Source of the DNA: Agrobacterium tumefaciens
GTDB lineage: Bacteria > Pseudomonadota > Alphaproteobacteria > Rhizobiales > Rhizobiaceae
Length of the DNA stretch: 64,000 nt
Assembly: GCF_017726655.1 (NCBI RefSeq)
Contig: NZ_CP072309.1
Location: 1,670,501-1,734,500 of the forward strand
Direction of reading: 5' to 3'
The position numbers were made by a program, and so were the translations under genes. Below the pieces are notes generated by a model. It worked only from the letters and a program-made list of their open reading frames with translations. It was not told the origin of the DNA and ran no database searches. The stretch's first letter is position 1, and each line of letters begins with the position of its first letter. Of this stretch, positions 9,692 to 18,294 are shown in pieces.

Positions 9692-9968
9692 TCATGCGCT
9701 CTTCAAGTACATGCGCAATTTTTAACATGCCCATCATTACATCATCGGTAAGATGCAAGGTTAACTGAGAAGAAAGGCTGGCAACCGAAAGATGTAATAG
9801 CCGTTCGTCGCAACGTTTAAACTTCTGCCCGGCCGGCGTTCCTGCGAGCGCGACGACGAGACCGTCACTTCGGCTCGTCAGGTTGGCGATCACGTCGGTC
9901 TGAATTCCGTTCCGAAACTTCTGCACCTCAATTTTTGCGGTCGTTAAAAGTCGAACGTTTTGTTTCAT
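9627..9968 (-). CDS. Small hypothetical protein overlapping the GGDEF-EAL gene
   Basis: This is a 113-residue ORF in a different frame from the GGDEF-EAL gene, overlapping its first 65 bases. GAGGT lies six bases upstream of the ATG, a fair ribosome site, and the start is 46 bases from the divergent peptidase gene. The N-terminal 30 residues are basic with a beta-strand-like pattern (VRLLTTAKIEVQKF); no signal peptide, membrane segment or known domain is evident. Overlap would couple its translation to the cyclic-di-GMP gene. I do not recognise a family. It could be a real co-transcribed regulator or chance coding potential in the leader. Confidence 0.5.
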   Translation of the reverse strand: MKQNVRLLTTAKIEVQKFRNGIQTDVIANLTSRSDGLVVALAGTPAGQKFKRCDERLLHLSVASLSSQLTLHLTDDVMMGMLKIAHVLEERMNDDTHCLAKTAGLHVRAVRQP

Positions 9969-10014
9969 GTGACCTCAAGCGGCCACGGATAGCTCATGTC
10001 GTCAGGAGACGAAC

Positions 10015-10686
10015 ATGACCTATCTCATCAAATCGCTTCAAGCATGTTTCATTCTGACTGTCGTCGCTCTGGCCGCGCCGGCGCAGGCGTCTCCATCGAT
10101 GCAGACGGGCAGGATCACATCTCAGCCGATCGGACATTACGAGTTTTGTCAGAGGCATTCCGCAGAATGCCAGCCAGTCAAGTCAATGCCACCGCTTAAT
10201 CTGACGCCTGATCTCTGGGCGACTATCGTCTCGGTCAACAATGCCGTCAATGTTGAAATCGACCAGAGAAGCGATATGGAAGTCTGGGGTTACGAGGACT
10301 ATTGGGAATATCCCGATAACGGCGCGGGAGATTGCGAAGACCTGGCGCTGGAGAAGCGTAGGCGCCTGATGCAGGCTGGTCTCGATGTTTCGGACCTGTT
10401 GATAACGGTCGTGCGGGATGAACGCGGGGCGGGCCATGCCATCCTGACAGTGAGAACGGACCGGGGGGACTTTATCCTCGACAATATGCAGGCGAAGGTT
10501 CTGCGCTGGGATGAAACGCCCTACACCTACTTGAAACGCCAATCCACGGACCATGCCGGTCGCTGGGTGGATATTGATGGACCTGCTGCTCCGGCGATTG
10601 CAGCACGCGAGGTTGGCGAGGCTACAGCCACCTCAACCTCTGCAGCTGCCCGCCCTAGCTTGTTTGACATCTTCAAATCGCGTTGA
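10015..10686 (+). CDS. Transglutaminase-like cysteine peptidase (BTLCP), periplasmic
   Basis: This 223-residue protein has a clear Sec signal peptide (hydrophobic 7-20, cleavage near APAQA-SP at 25). It belongs to the bacterial transglutaminase-like cysteine peptidase family (PF06035), the family of LapG. The catalytic triad is visible as Cys107 in GAGDCEDLA, His141 in GHAILTV and Asp156 in FILDN. Family members are periplasmic proteases; LapG cuts surface adhesins when cyclic-di-GMP is low. A divergent GGDEF-EAL gene starts about 320 bases away. No LapD-like receptor or adhesin gene is in the window, so a Lap-type role is only a possibility. GGAGACGAAC precedes the ATG. Confidence 0.88.
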   Translation: MTYLIKSLQACFILTVVALAAPAQASPSMQTGRITSQPIGHYEFCQRHSAECQPVKSMPPLNLTPDLWATIVSVNNAVNVEIDQRSDMEVWGYEDYWEYPDNGAGDCEDLALEKRRRLMQAGLDVSDLLITVVRDERGAGHAILTVRTDRGDFILDNMQAKVLRWDETPYTYLKRQSTDHAGRWVDIDGPAAPAIAAREVGEATATSTSAAARPSLFDIFKSR

Positions 10687-10744
10687 TGCGACGAGAGCGG
10701 ACCGTTTGACGCGACCCGCAACGCATACGTCCCGGGATCACGGC

Positions 10745-11830
10745 CTACCGCTTTGCGAGGCCAACGCCCGTTTCCTCATCGAAGAGGTGCATGTCGGCCG
10801 GGTTGATGTCGAGGCCGATCACCTCGCCGGCCTTGACTGCGCTGCGCCCCTGCACCGCGATGACCAGCTCCGTTGTGGTGCCAAGGGTGAGGAAGGTGGC
10901 CGAGCCGGTCGTTTCCACGGCAGACACAGGCTGCGTCAACGCCGCGTCCTGTGCTCCCGTCGGCCGGATATGCTCAGGTCGAATGCCAACGATGACCCGC
11001 TTGCCCGGCGGCAGGGAAACCGGAGCCCTGATCGACTGCGGCGGTTCGTTTTCGCCGAACTGCAGCAGAAGCGAAGCGCCATCCGGGCTGACCACGGCCG
11101 GAATGAAATTCATCGCCGGCGAGCCGATGAAACCTGCAACGAAACGATTGACGGGCCGGTCGTAGAGTTCAAGCGGCGTGCCCTGCTGTTCGATCACGCC
11201 ATCGCGCATCACGACGACATGGTCGGCCATCGTCATCGCCTCGATCTGGTCATGGGTGACATAAACGGAGGTGGCGTGCAGGCGATCATGCAGGGCGCGG
11301 ATTTCCTTACGCATATGGACGCGCAACGCCGCATCGAGGTTGGAAAGCGGCTCGTCGAACAAGAAGGCCTGCGGATTGCGGATGATCGCCCGGCTCATCG
11401 CCACGCGCTGGCGTTGGCCGCCGGAGAGTTCGCGCGGATAACGCTTCATCAGTTTTGAAAGTCCGGTCGTGGCGGCAACTTCCTCTGCAGCCTTGCGGGC
11501 CTCCGCCTTGGCAACGCCGCGCATGCGCAGCGAATAGGTGAGGTTTTCCTCCACCGTCATATGCGGGTAGAGCGCATAGGACTGGAACACCATCGCAACA
11601 TCGCGCTTGCGTGGCGGCACACCGTTCATGAGCGTGCCGGCAATACGCATATCGCCTGCCGAAATGGTTTCCAGCCCCGCCAGCGAACGCAGAAGCGTGG
11701 ACTTGCCACAGCCGGAGGGACCGACAAGCGCGACGAAGGTGCCCTTCTTGATGGAGAGATTGATGTTTTTCAGCGCATGGAAAGCACCATAATATTTGTT
11801 GACGCCGGATAGTTCGATCTGAAGGGTCAT
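10745..11830 (-). CDS. CUT1 sugar ABC transporter ATP-binding protein (UgpC/MalK type)
   Basis: The protein is 361 residues: a nucleotide-binding domain with Walker A GPSGCGKST near 38-46, signature [14 protein letters not shown], Walker B AFLFDEPLSNLDA and switch His in VYVTHDQIEAMT. A C-terminal regulatory TOBE/OB region of about 120 residues contains GIRPEHIRP. This is the MalK/UgpC/MsmK pattern, a homodimer powering two different permeases. It is the last gene of a six-gene minus-strand operon and overlaps the preceding permease gene by four bases. Its gene converges on the BTLCP gene with 58 bases between and no clear terminator. Confidence 0.94.
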   Translation of the reverse strand: MTLQIELSGVNKYYGAFHALKNINLSIKKGTFVALVGPSGCGKSTLLRSLAGLETISAGDMRIAGTLMNGVPPRKRDVAMVFQSYALYPHMTVEENLTYSLRMRGVAKAEARKAAEEVAATTGLSKLMKRYPRELSGGQRQRVAMSRAIIRNPQAFLFDEPLSNLDAALRVHMRKEIRALHDRLHATSVYVTHDQIEAMTMADHVVVMRDGVIEQQGTPLELYDRPVNRFVAGFIGSPAMNFIPAVVSPDGASLLLQFGENEPPQSIRAPVSLPPGKRVIVGIRPEHIRPTGAQDAALTQPVSAVETTGSATFLTLGTTTELVIAVQGRSAVKAGEVIGLDINPADMHLFDEETGVGLAKR

Positions 11831-12654
11831 TTAAGCGCTCCTGATGTCAGGCCGGACACAATGCGGCGCTGCAAGAGAATGAAGAGGGCGAGAATGGGCG
11901 TTACATACATGGTCGCATAGGCCATGATGTTGTTCCATTCGCTGGTATTGGGGCCCATGAAGGAATTGAGGCCGACGCTGGCTGGCTGCAGTTCCGCCGC
12001 CTGGATCATCGATTTCGAATAAACGAACTCGCCGAAAGCCTGCATGAAGATGAGAATGGCGCTGACGAGGATGCCATTTCTGGCAAGCGGCAGCACGATG
12101 TTGAAAAACGCGCCGACGCGGGAGTTGCCATCCACAAGTGCGGCTTCTTCCAGCTCCTGCGGAACGGCCATGAATGTGGCGCGGACAAGCACGACGAAGA
12201 AGGGCATGCTTTTGGCGGCGATGGCGAGGACGACCGACAGGCGTGGATAATCCAGAAGTCCGAATTGCGAGAAACCGACGAAGATCGGCGTGATCATCAG
12301 CGACGCCGGCAGCACCTGCAGCATTAGGATGAGGAACAGGCCGATATCCACCCAGACATTTCGATACCGAGCCAGAACATAGGCGCAACCGACACCGAGA
12401 ATGGTGATCAGCAGCACCGCACTGGAGGCGATCAGCACCGAATTCCACAGATAACGCCCCATGTTGCGGTTTTCCCACACATAGGCATAGGTCTGCCATT
12501 GCGGATCACCCGGCCAGAACGAAGGCGGGTTGGCAAACATTTCCGAGCCGCTTTTAAGCGACGTCAGATACATCCAGTAAAGCGGGAAGAGGTAGATGAT
12601 GGCGAGCACAATGGCGATAACCAGCATCAGGCGGTTGCGGTTGGTGATGCTCAT
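11827..12654 (-). CDS. CUT1 sugar ABC transporter permease (MalG type)
   Basis: This 275-residue permease has six predicted membrane segments. Its cytoplasmic EAA loop reads EEAALVDGNSRVGAFFNIVLP around residue 168, with the conserved EAA-x3-G core. The N-terminus (YLFPLYWMYLTSLKSGSEMF) is typical of MalG/UgpE-like second permeases. It overlaps its neighbours by four bases on both sides, so the two permeases and the ATPase are translated together. It forms a heterodimer with the product of the gene before it. Confidence 0.93.
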   Translation of the reverse strand: MSITNRNRLMLVIAIVLAIIYLFPLYWMYLTSLKSGSEMFANPPSFWPGDPQWQTYAYVWENRNMGRYLWNSVLIASSAVLLITILGVGCAYVLARYRNVWVDIGLFLILMLQVLPASLMITPIFVGFSQFGLLDYPRLSVVLAIAAKSMPFFVVLVRATFMAVPQELEEAALVDGNSRVGAFFNIVLPLARNGILVSAILIFMQAFGEFVYSKSMIQAAELQPASVGLNSFMGPNTSEWNNIMAYATMYVTPILALFILLQRRIVSGLTSGALK

Positions 12655-13553
12655 CCGCGCACCTCATGCCGTGTAGAGCGCACGTAAACGACGGAGGCCA
12701 GCATGACGAATACGATCATGATGACCGATATCGTTGCGCCTTTGCCGAAATCATATTGCCGGAATGAGAGGTCCCAGGCCCAATATTGCGCCACGTTGGA
12801 ACTGTTATTCGGCCCGCCATCGGTAATGGCGGCAAAAAGATCGAATTGCTGCAGCGTGAAGATCAGACCGAGCGAGACGATCGCGCCGATGGTAGAACGC
12901 ATCATCGGCAGGGTGATGGTGTAAAAGCGCTGCCAGGCATTGGCGCCGTCCAGCTCCGCAGCCTCATAAAGGTCGCTCGGAATGGAGGCGAGGCCGACGG
13001 AAAGCAGGATCATGTTAAAGGAGGTGCCGAGCCAGATATTGGCGATGACGACCGCCCAGAGCGAAAAATTCGCATCCGAACGCCAGAAGATATTGCCTGA
13101 TATCAGGCCGCTTTCGCGCAGGAAGAAGTTTAGCACACCGAAATCGCCTGAGAGGATCCAGTTCCAGATGGCCCCCACGACAAGGCCGGGCATGACCCAC
13201 GAGACGAGGAATAGGCCGCGCAACCAGGTTGCGCCGGGAAAGTTCACCCAGAAAAACAGTGCGAGGCCAAAGCCGATAGCGAACTGCCCGGCGATCGAGG
13301 CCACGACGAAGATGACGGTATTCATCAGGATCGGCAGGGTTTCTGGCTGCCGGAACAGGTCGACATAGTTCTTGAAGCCGACGAATGGGCGCACGAAGGT
13401 GCCCAGGCTGAACATGTCGACTTCCTGAAAGCTCATGACGATGTTGTAGATGAGCGGCAGCCCGGCCATGACGAACAGGAAGCCCAAAGGAAACGCGACA
13501 AGGACGATGTCGAAACCGCGACCGTCACTGACGCTGGAAAACAGTTTTTTCAT
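12651..13553 (-). CDS. CUT1 sugar ABC transporter permease (MalF/UgpA type)
   Basis: The 300-residue protein has six predicted membrane segments and the EAA loop LYEAAELDGANAWQRFYTITL around residue 200. The long first periplasmic loop of E. coli MalF is absent, as in most CUT1 systems. GAGGA lies seven bases before the ATG. A 113-base gap holding a hairpin separates it from the binding-protein gene upstream. It pairs with the MalG-type permease. Confidence 0.93.
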   Translation of the reverse strand: MKKLFSSVSDGRGFDIVLVAFPLGFLFVMAGLPLIYNIVMSFQEVDMFSLGTFVRPFVGFKNYVDLFRQPETLPILMNTVIFVVASIAGQFAIGFGLALFFWVNFPGATWLRGLFLVSWVMPGLVVGAIWNWILSGDFGVLNFFLRESGLISGNIFWRSDANFSLWAVVIANIWLGTSFNMILLSVGLASIPSDLYEAAELDGANAWQRFYTITLPMMRSTIGAIVSLGLIFTLQQFDLFAAITDGGPNNSSNVAQYWAWDLSFRQYDFGKGATISVIMIVFVMLASVVYVRSTRHEVRG

Positions 13554-13606
13554 GAAACATCCTCACACGCTCCAGTCGGGGCCGCCGCCGCTTCTCGCGA
13601 CAGGCA

Positions 13607-13637
13607 GCCCCACCGGGAGGAACCCTTGGGTGGGGGC
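13607..13637 (-). other. Hairpin between binding-protein and permease genes
   Basis: CCCCACC pairs with GGTGGGG across a 14-base loop in the gap after the binding-protein gene. No T-run follows. It is one of several stems found at this position in the importer operons of this window and may protect the upstream mRNA or reduce read-through. Confidence 0.45.
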
Positions 13638-13666
13638 AGGATGAACCAGCCGCCCGCCCCGATAGA

Positions 13667-14914
<1,248 letters not shown>

Positions 14915-14935
14915 TTATCGTCTTTGCAATCTCTG

Positions 14936-14958
14936 GAAACCTTCTCCCAAAAGGTTTC
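14936..14958. other. Short inverted repeat between isomerase and binding-protein genes
   Basis: GAAACCTT and AAGGTTTC are perfect 8-base arms around a 7-base spacer, two bases past the isomerase stop and 37 bases before the binding-protein start. It may be a weak stem in the transcript or a protein site for internal control of the binding-protein gene. Confidence 0.4.
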
Positions 14959-14960
14959 GG

Positions 14961-15863
14961 TTATGTCGGGTCGACGACGAAATCGCCGCCGCGGCATTTT
15001 TTCAGATAGTTCATGCCGTGAACCTGCCCCGTCATCTCAAGCGCATCGCGATAGACGGGGTCATGCCAGCCTTCGATGTCGATCGAGCCGGACCAGCCGG
15101 CAAGCCGCAGTTCAGAAATAATGTCCGTCCAGTTGCTGTCACCGAAGCCCGGCGTGCGCATGAAGACGAACTTCTCCTTGCCGAAAATGCCGTGTTCGCG
15201 GATGACGTCCCAGCGGATGGTCGCGTCCTTGCCGTGGACGTGGAAAATCTTGTCTGCCCATTTGCGGATCTGCGGCAGCGGGTCGATGAGATAGACCATC
15301 TGGTGGCAGGGTTCCCATTCGATGCCGATGTTGTCGTCCGGCGTTTCGTTGAACATCATCTCCCAGGCATCGGGGTTATGGGCGATGTTCCAGTCTCCGG
15401 TCTGCCAGTTACCGTCCATGGCGCAGTTTTCGAAGGCAATCTTTATGCCCTTGTCGGCGGCGCGCTTGGCAAGCTCGCTCCAGATCTCCTTGTATCGAGG
15501 CAGGCTTTCCGGCAGCGGTTTGCCCCGCAGGCGGCCGGTGAAACCCGCAACGCAGGTGGCGCCGAAATGATGGGCGTTGTCGATGCAGTCTTTCCAGCCC
15601 TGCAATGTCTCAAGGTCGATATCGGTCTCTTCCAGCGGATTGCCGAACATGCCGAGCGTACCGATGGTGATGTCGCGCTCGCCGATGGCGTCAAGGCAGC
15701 GCTTGCCGAGCTCGGCAAGGTCCTGACCGTTGGTCGTCTGCCAGAAGAACGGCTCGAAACTTTCAAAGCCGAGATCGGCGATCTGGCCGATGCGTTCGGC
15801 CGCCTGGCCTTTGCTGGCGCTGACCATGGTGCCGATGCGGATGGATGTTGCCGGATTGCTCAC
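14961..15863 (-). CDS. Sugar phosphate isomerase/epimerase (AP-endonuclease-2-like TIM barrel)
   Basis: The protein is 300 residues, the usual length for the xylose-isomerase-like TIM-barrel family. Metal-binding positions look intact: Glu in KIAFENCAMDG, Glu and His in IGIEWEPCHQM, HVHGKD, and Glu in SIDIEGWHDP. Members isomerise, epimerise or dehydrate sugars, inosose or 3-keto-sugars. The adjacent MocA-type dehydrogenase, 10 bases away in the same operon, points to sequential oxidation then isomerisation or lyase action. I cannot name the substrate. IolE/IolI, hydroxypyruvate isomerase or 3-ketoglycoside-processing roles are all possible. Confidence 0.85.
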   Translation of the reverse strand: MSNPATSIRIGTMVSASKGQAAERIGQIADLGFESFEPFFWQTTNGQDLAELGKRCLDAIGERDITIGTLGMFGNPLEETDIDLETLQGWKDCIDNAHHFGATCVAGFTGRLRGKPLPESLPRYKEIWSELAKRAADKGIKIAFENCAMDGNWQTGDWNIAHNPDAWEMMFNETPDDNIGIEWEPCHQMVYLIDPLPQIRKWADKIFHVHGKDATIRWDVIREHGIFGKEKFVFMRTPGFGDSNWTDIISELRLAGWSGSIDIEGWHDPVYRDALEMTGQVHGMNYLKKCRGGDFVVDPT

Positions 15864-15873
15864 GTTTCAGTCC

Positions 15874-16908
15874 TTATGCTGCAATTAACACAGGCTGGCC
15901 GAGGCGGGCGCTTTCGATCGCGCCCATTACCATGGCAAGGCTGTTGATGTTGTCGAAGGAGGCCGTTTCCGGCATCTCACCCGTGCGAATGGAGTCGAGG
16001 AACGAGAGAATGACGCTGGCATGGCCTCGCGTATCCTTCTCGGAAACATTATCGGAAACGTTTACGGTCTTGTATCCGCGCAGAAGCCCTCGGTCTTCGC
16101 CGGCCACGGAGGCGGAGAAATTGTCTTCCCCGTCCCAGACGATCATGCCCTTGGAACCGATCAGCCGCCAGCGTGCTTCCCAGCTGGTCCGCTCGCCTTC
16201 GGCGCACCAGGAACCGCGATAGGTGAAGACGACGTCATTCGAGAACTCGAATATGGCGTTGGCGCTCGCGCCATGGGCATACCAGGAGCCAGCAGGGTTC
16301 TTCTCCACGCAAAAGACGGAGAGGGGCCTTTCATTGGCGACAAAACGGGCCGCATCAAAGGTGTGGATCGCCATGTCGAGAAGCAGGACGTTCTTCATTT
16401 CTTCACGGAAGCCGCCGAAATGGGGCCCGAGGAAGAAATCACAATGGATGGCTGTCAGATCACCGATGATGCCGTCTTCCAGTGCGCGGCGGAGCCGCCG
16501 GATACCGGCTACGAACCGCCGGTTTTGCACCACAGCATGAATTTTGCCGGCTTTTTTCGCCAGTTCCACCAGAGTCGCGGCTTCTTCCATCGAGGCGGCA
16601 AGCGGCTTTTCGCTCAGCACATGGCACCCGGCCTCAAGACCGGCTTCAACCACGGCGAAGCGCGCCTGCGGGATGACGATATCGAAAAGGATGTCGGCTT
16701 TCGTTTCAGCAAGAACCGCGCGAAGATCGGTGCCGATGACCGCATCGGTAAGAGCGAATTCTTCGGCAAGCGCGCGGGCCGTGTTCTCGTTCAGATCCAC
16801 CAGACCGACGATCTTGATCGCGCCGGCAATGTCTGGCGTCGATTGAATGGCGCGCAACCAGCCTCTGGCCATGGCTCCGCACCCGCATAAAACGGCATTA
16901 AAGGTCAT
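15874..16908 (-). CDS. Gfo/Idh/MocA family oxidoreductase
   Basis: The 344-residue protein has an N-terminal Rossmann fold with GCGAMARG (9-16), Asp39 after the second strand (LVDLN, favouring NAD), and the family signature SEKPLA with Lys101. The C-terminal half is the alpha/beta substrate domain. Members oxidise hydroxyl groups of inositols, glucosides and sugar acids. It is the first gene of the minus-strand operon; its start lies 46 bases from a perfect LacI-type operator shared with the divergent regulator. GGGGAGATGAG precedes the ATG. Confidence 0.92.
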   Translation of the reverse strand: MTFNAVLCGCGAMARGWLRAIQSTPDIAGAIKIVGLVDLNENTARALAEEFALTDAVIGTDLRAVLAETKADILFDIVIPQARFAVVEAGLEAGCHVLSEKPLAASMEEAATLVELAKKAGKIHAVVQNRRFVAGIRRLRRALEDGIIGDLTAIHCDFFLGPHFGGFREEMKNVLLLDMAIHTFDAARFVANERPLSVFCVEKNPAGSWYAHGASANAIFEFSNDVVFTYRGSWCAEGERTSWEARWRLIGSKGMIVWDGEDNFSASVAGEDRGLLRGYKTVNVSDNVSEKDTRGHASVILSFLDSIRTGEMPETASFDNINSLAMVMGAIESARLGQPVLIAA

Positions 16909-16926
16909 CTCATCTCCCCGGGCTCT

Positions 16927-16948
16927 TGCGCAAACTCCTATTTGCGCA
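16927..16948. promoter_or_regulatory. Inverted repeat next to the LacI operator
   Basis: TGCGCAAA and TTTGCGCA form perfect 8-base arms around a 6-base spacer, between the MocA start and the main operator. It could be a second protein site or a leader stem for the dehydrogenase operon. Confidence 0.45.
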
Positions 16949-16953
16949 GAGCG

Positions 16954-16969
16954 TCGTAAACGTTTACGA
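16954..16969. promoter_or_regulatory. LacI-family operator in divergent promoter region
   Basis: TCGTAAACGTTTACGA is a perfect 16-bp palindrome with the central CG typical of LacI/GalR operators. It lies between the divergent LacI gene (ATG 78 bases away) and the dehydrogenase-transport operon (ATG 45 bases away), placed to control both. The neighbouring LacI-family protein is the likely ligand. Confidence 0.8.
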
Positions 16970-17047
16970 GACTATGACGATGATGTTAGATATGTCAATA
17001 CCGTTGAGGGGCGCGTTGTTTGCGCGCCGGGCCAGGGAGGGGAGTGC

Positions 17048-18082
17048 ATGAAAGGAATTCGCCAGCTTGCCGATTATCTGGAGATATCGATAGGCACCGT
17101 TTCCCGCGCTCTGAACGGCAAGCCGGATGTGAACGAAGAGACGCGGCGGCGTGTTCTGGAAGCGGCCGAAAAACTGGGTTATGTCGCAAACCAGTCCGGC
17201 CGCAGCCTGCGGCAGGGAACCACGAATGTCATCGGCCTGATGACCGGTAGCGACGCGCAGACGGTTGAAAACTCCGACAACTTCTTCCTGGGCGTGACGG
17301 ATGGTCTGCAAAGCGTGTTTTCAGCACATAATCTCGATCTCATCGTTCTGCCTTGCCCAGGTGAAGAGGACCCGGATGAATATCTGAAGCGCATGGTCGC
17401 GCGGCGCATGGTGGATGCTATGATCATTTCCGCCACCCGGCGTACCGACAAACGCGTGGATTTCCTGAAGCAGAACCGGCTGCCTTTCGTGTCGCTCGGC
17501 CGCACGGCCTCCAGCGACAATCACGCCTGGATCGATCTCGATTTCGAGGGGGTAGCAAAATGTGCCGTCGATCGTCTTGTCGCTGCCGGGCATCGTTCGA
17601 TCGCGGTTGCCGCACCGGACAGCGATATCAATCTCGGTTACGTTTTCCTCGAAGGATACAGGCGGGCGCTCGAAGACAACGGCATTGCCTATGACTCCTC
17701 TCTGGTCATCCGGGCGAAATCCAGCGAGCAAGGCGGTTATCACGCCGCCAGCGAATGGCTGCAGATGCGGCCCCGGCCAACCGCGATCGTGCTGATCTAC
17801 GAGCTGATGGCTGTTGGTCTCTATCGCCGCCTTGCCGAAGCTGGTCTGAAACCGGGGCGGGATCTTGCCGTGGTCGGCTTCCGCGACGGGCCGCGCGGCC
17901 AGTTTCTGGAACCGCGCCTCACCAGTTTTCGCATGTCCCTGCACGATCTCGGTGTGACTGTAGCACAGACATTGTTATCGACCATGCCGGCTTACGCGCC
18001 CTTTTATCCCGATCAGCCCAGGCATTGCATTTGGCCGATGCTGCTCGTCCCGGGAGAGAGCGATCAGGCTCCGGGCTCTTAG
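17048..18082 (+). CDS. LacI-family transcriptional regulator of the sugar operon
   Basis: The protein is 344 residues. The N-terminus has the LacI helix-turn-helix (IRQLADYLEISIGTVSRAL, residues 3-21) and hinge (GYVANQSGRSLRQG). A periplasmic-binding-protein-like ligand domain follows, with VIGLM at the start and VVGFRDG near the end. The ATG at 17048 is chosen because AGGGAGGGGAG lies just upstream and it begins exactly at the DNA-binding helix. Divergent position and the palindromic operator between suggest repression of the dehydrogenase-isomerase-importer operon, relieved by the sugar or its oxidised product. Confidence 0.92.
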   Translation: MKGIRQLADYLEISIGTVSRALNGKPDVNEETRRRVLEAAEKLGYVANQSGRSLRQGTTNVIGLMTGSDAQTVENSDNFFLGVTDGLQSVFSAHNLDLIVLPCPGEEDPDEYLKRMVARRMVDAMIISATRRTDKRVDFLKQNRLPFVSLGRTASSDNHAWIDLDFEGVAKCAVDRLVAAGHRSIAVAAPDSDINLGYVFLEGYRRALEDNGIAYDSSLVIRAKSSEQGGYHAASEWLQMRPRPTAIVLIYELMAVGLYRRLAEAGLKPGRDLAVVGFRDGPRGQFLEPRLTSFRMSLHDLGVTVAQTLLSTMPAYAPFYPDQPRHCIWPMLLVPGESDQAPGS

Positions 18083-18210
18083 AGCTGCTGCAAGCAGAAA
18101 CGTCATGGGTAAGGCGGACTGTGCAATGGCTGGAGGATGAGCAGGCCCGACGGCTGACACAGACTTGCCGTGCTTTAGCATTTCCAAGCGGCCTATTTAC
18201 CGCACATGAG

Positions 18211-18243
18211 GAACACTGCGCACTTTGAAGATGCGCGGTGTTC
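18211..18243. terminator. Hairpin between convergent LacI and PhoX genes
   Basis: GAACACTGCGCA pairs with TGCGCGGTGTTC (11 of 12 bases) across a 9-base loop. It is in the 212-base gap between two convergent stops, a fitting place for a two-way terminator, though there is no clear T-run. I saw no gene in the rest of this gap. Confidence 0.5.
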
Positions 18244-18294
18244 TGAAGTGTTGCGACGAGACAGCAAAGAGGCTGAGCCTCCATGCTGTGCTGA

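Noticed and set aside
17010..17028. GGCGCG/CGCGCC stem in the leader of the LacI gene
   Set aside because: Short, GC-only arms are frequent at this base composition and no function is suggested beyond chance.
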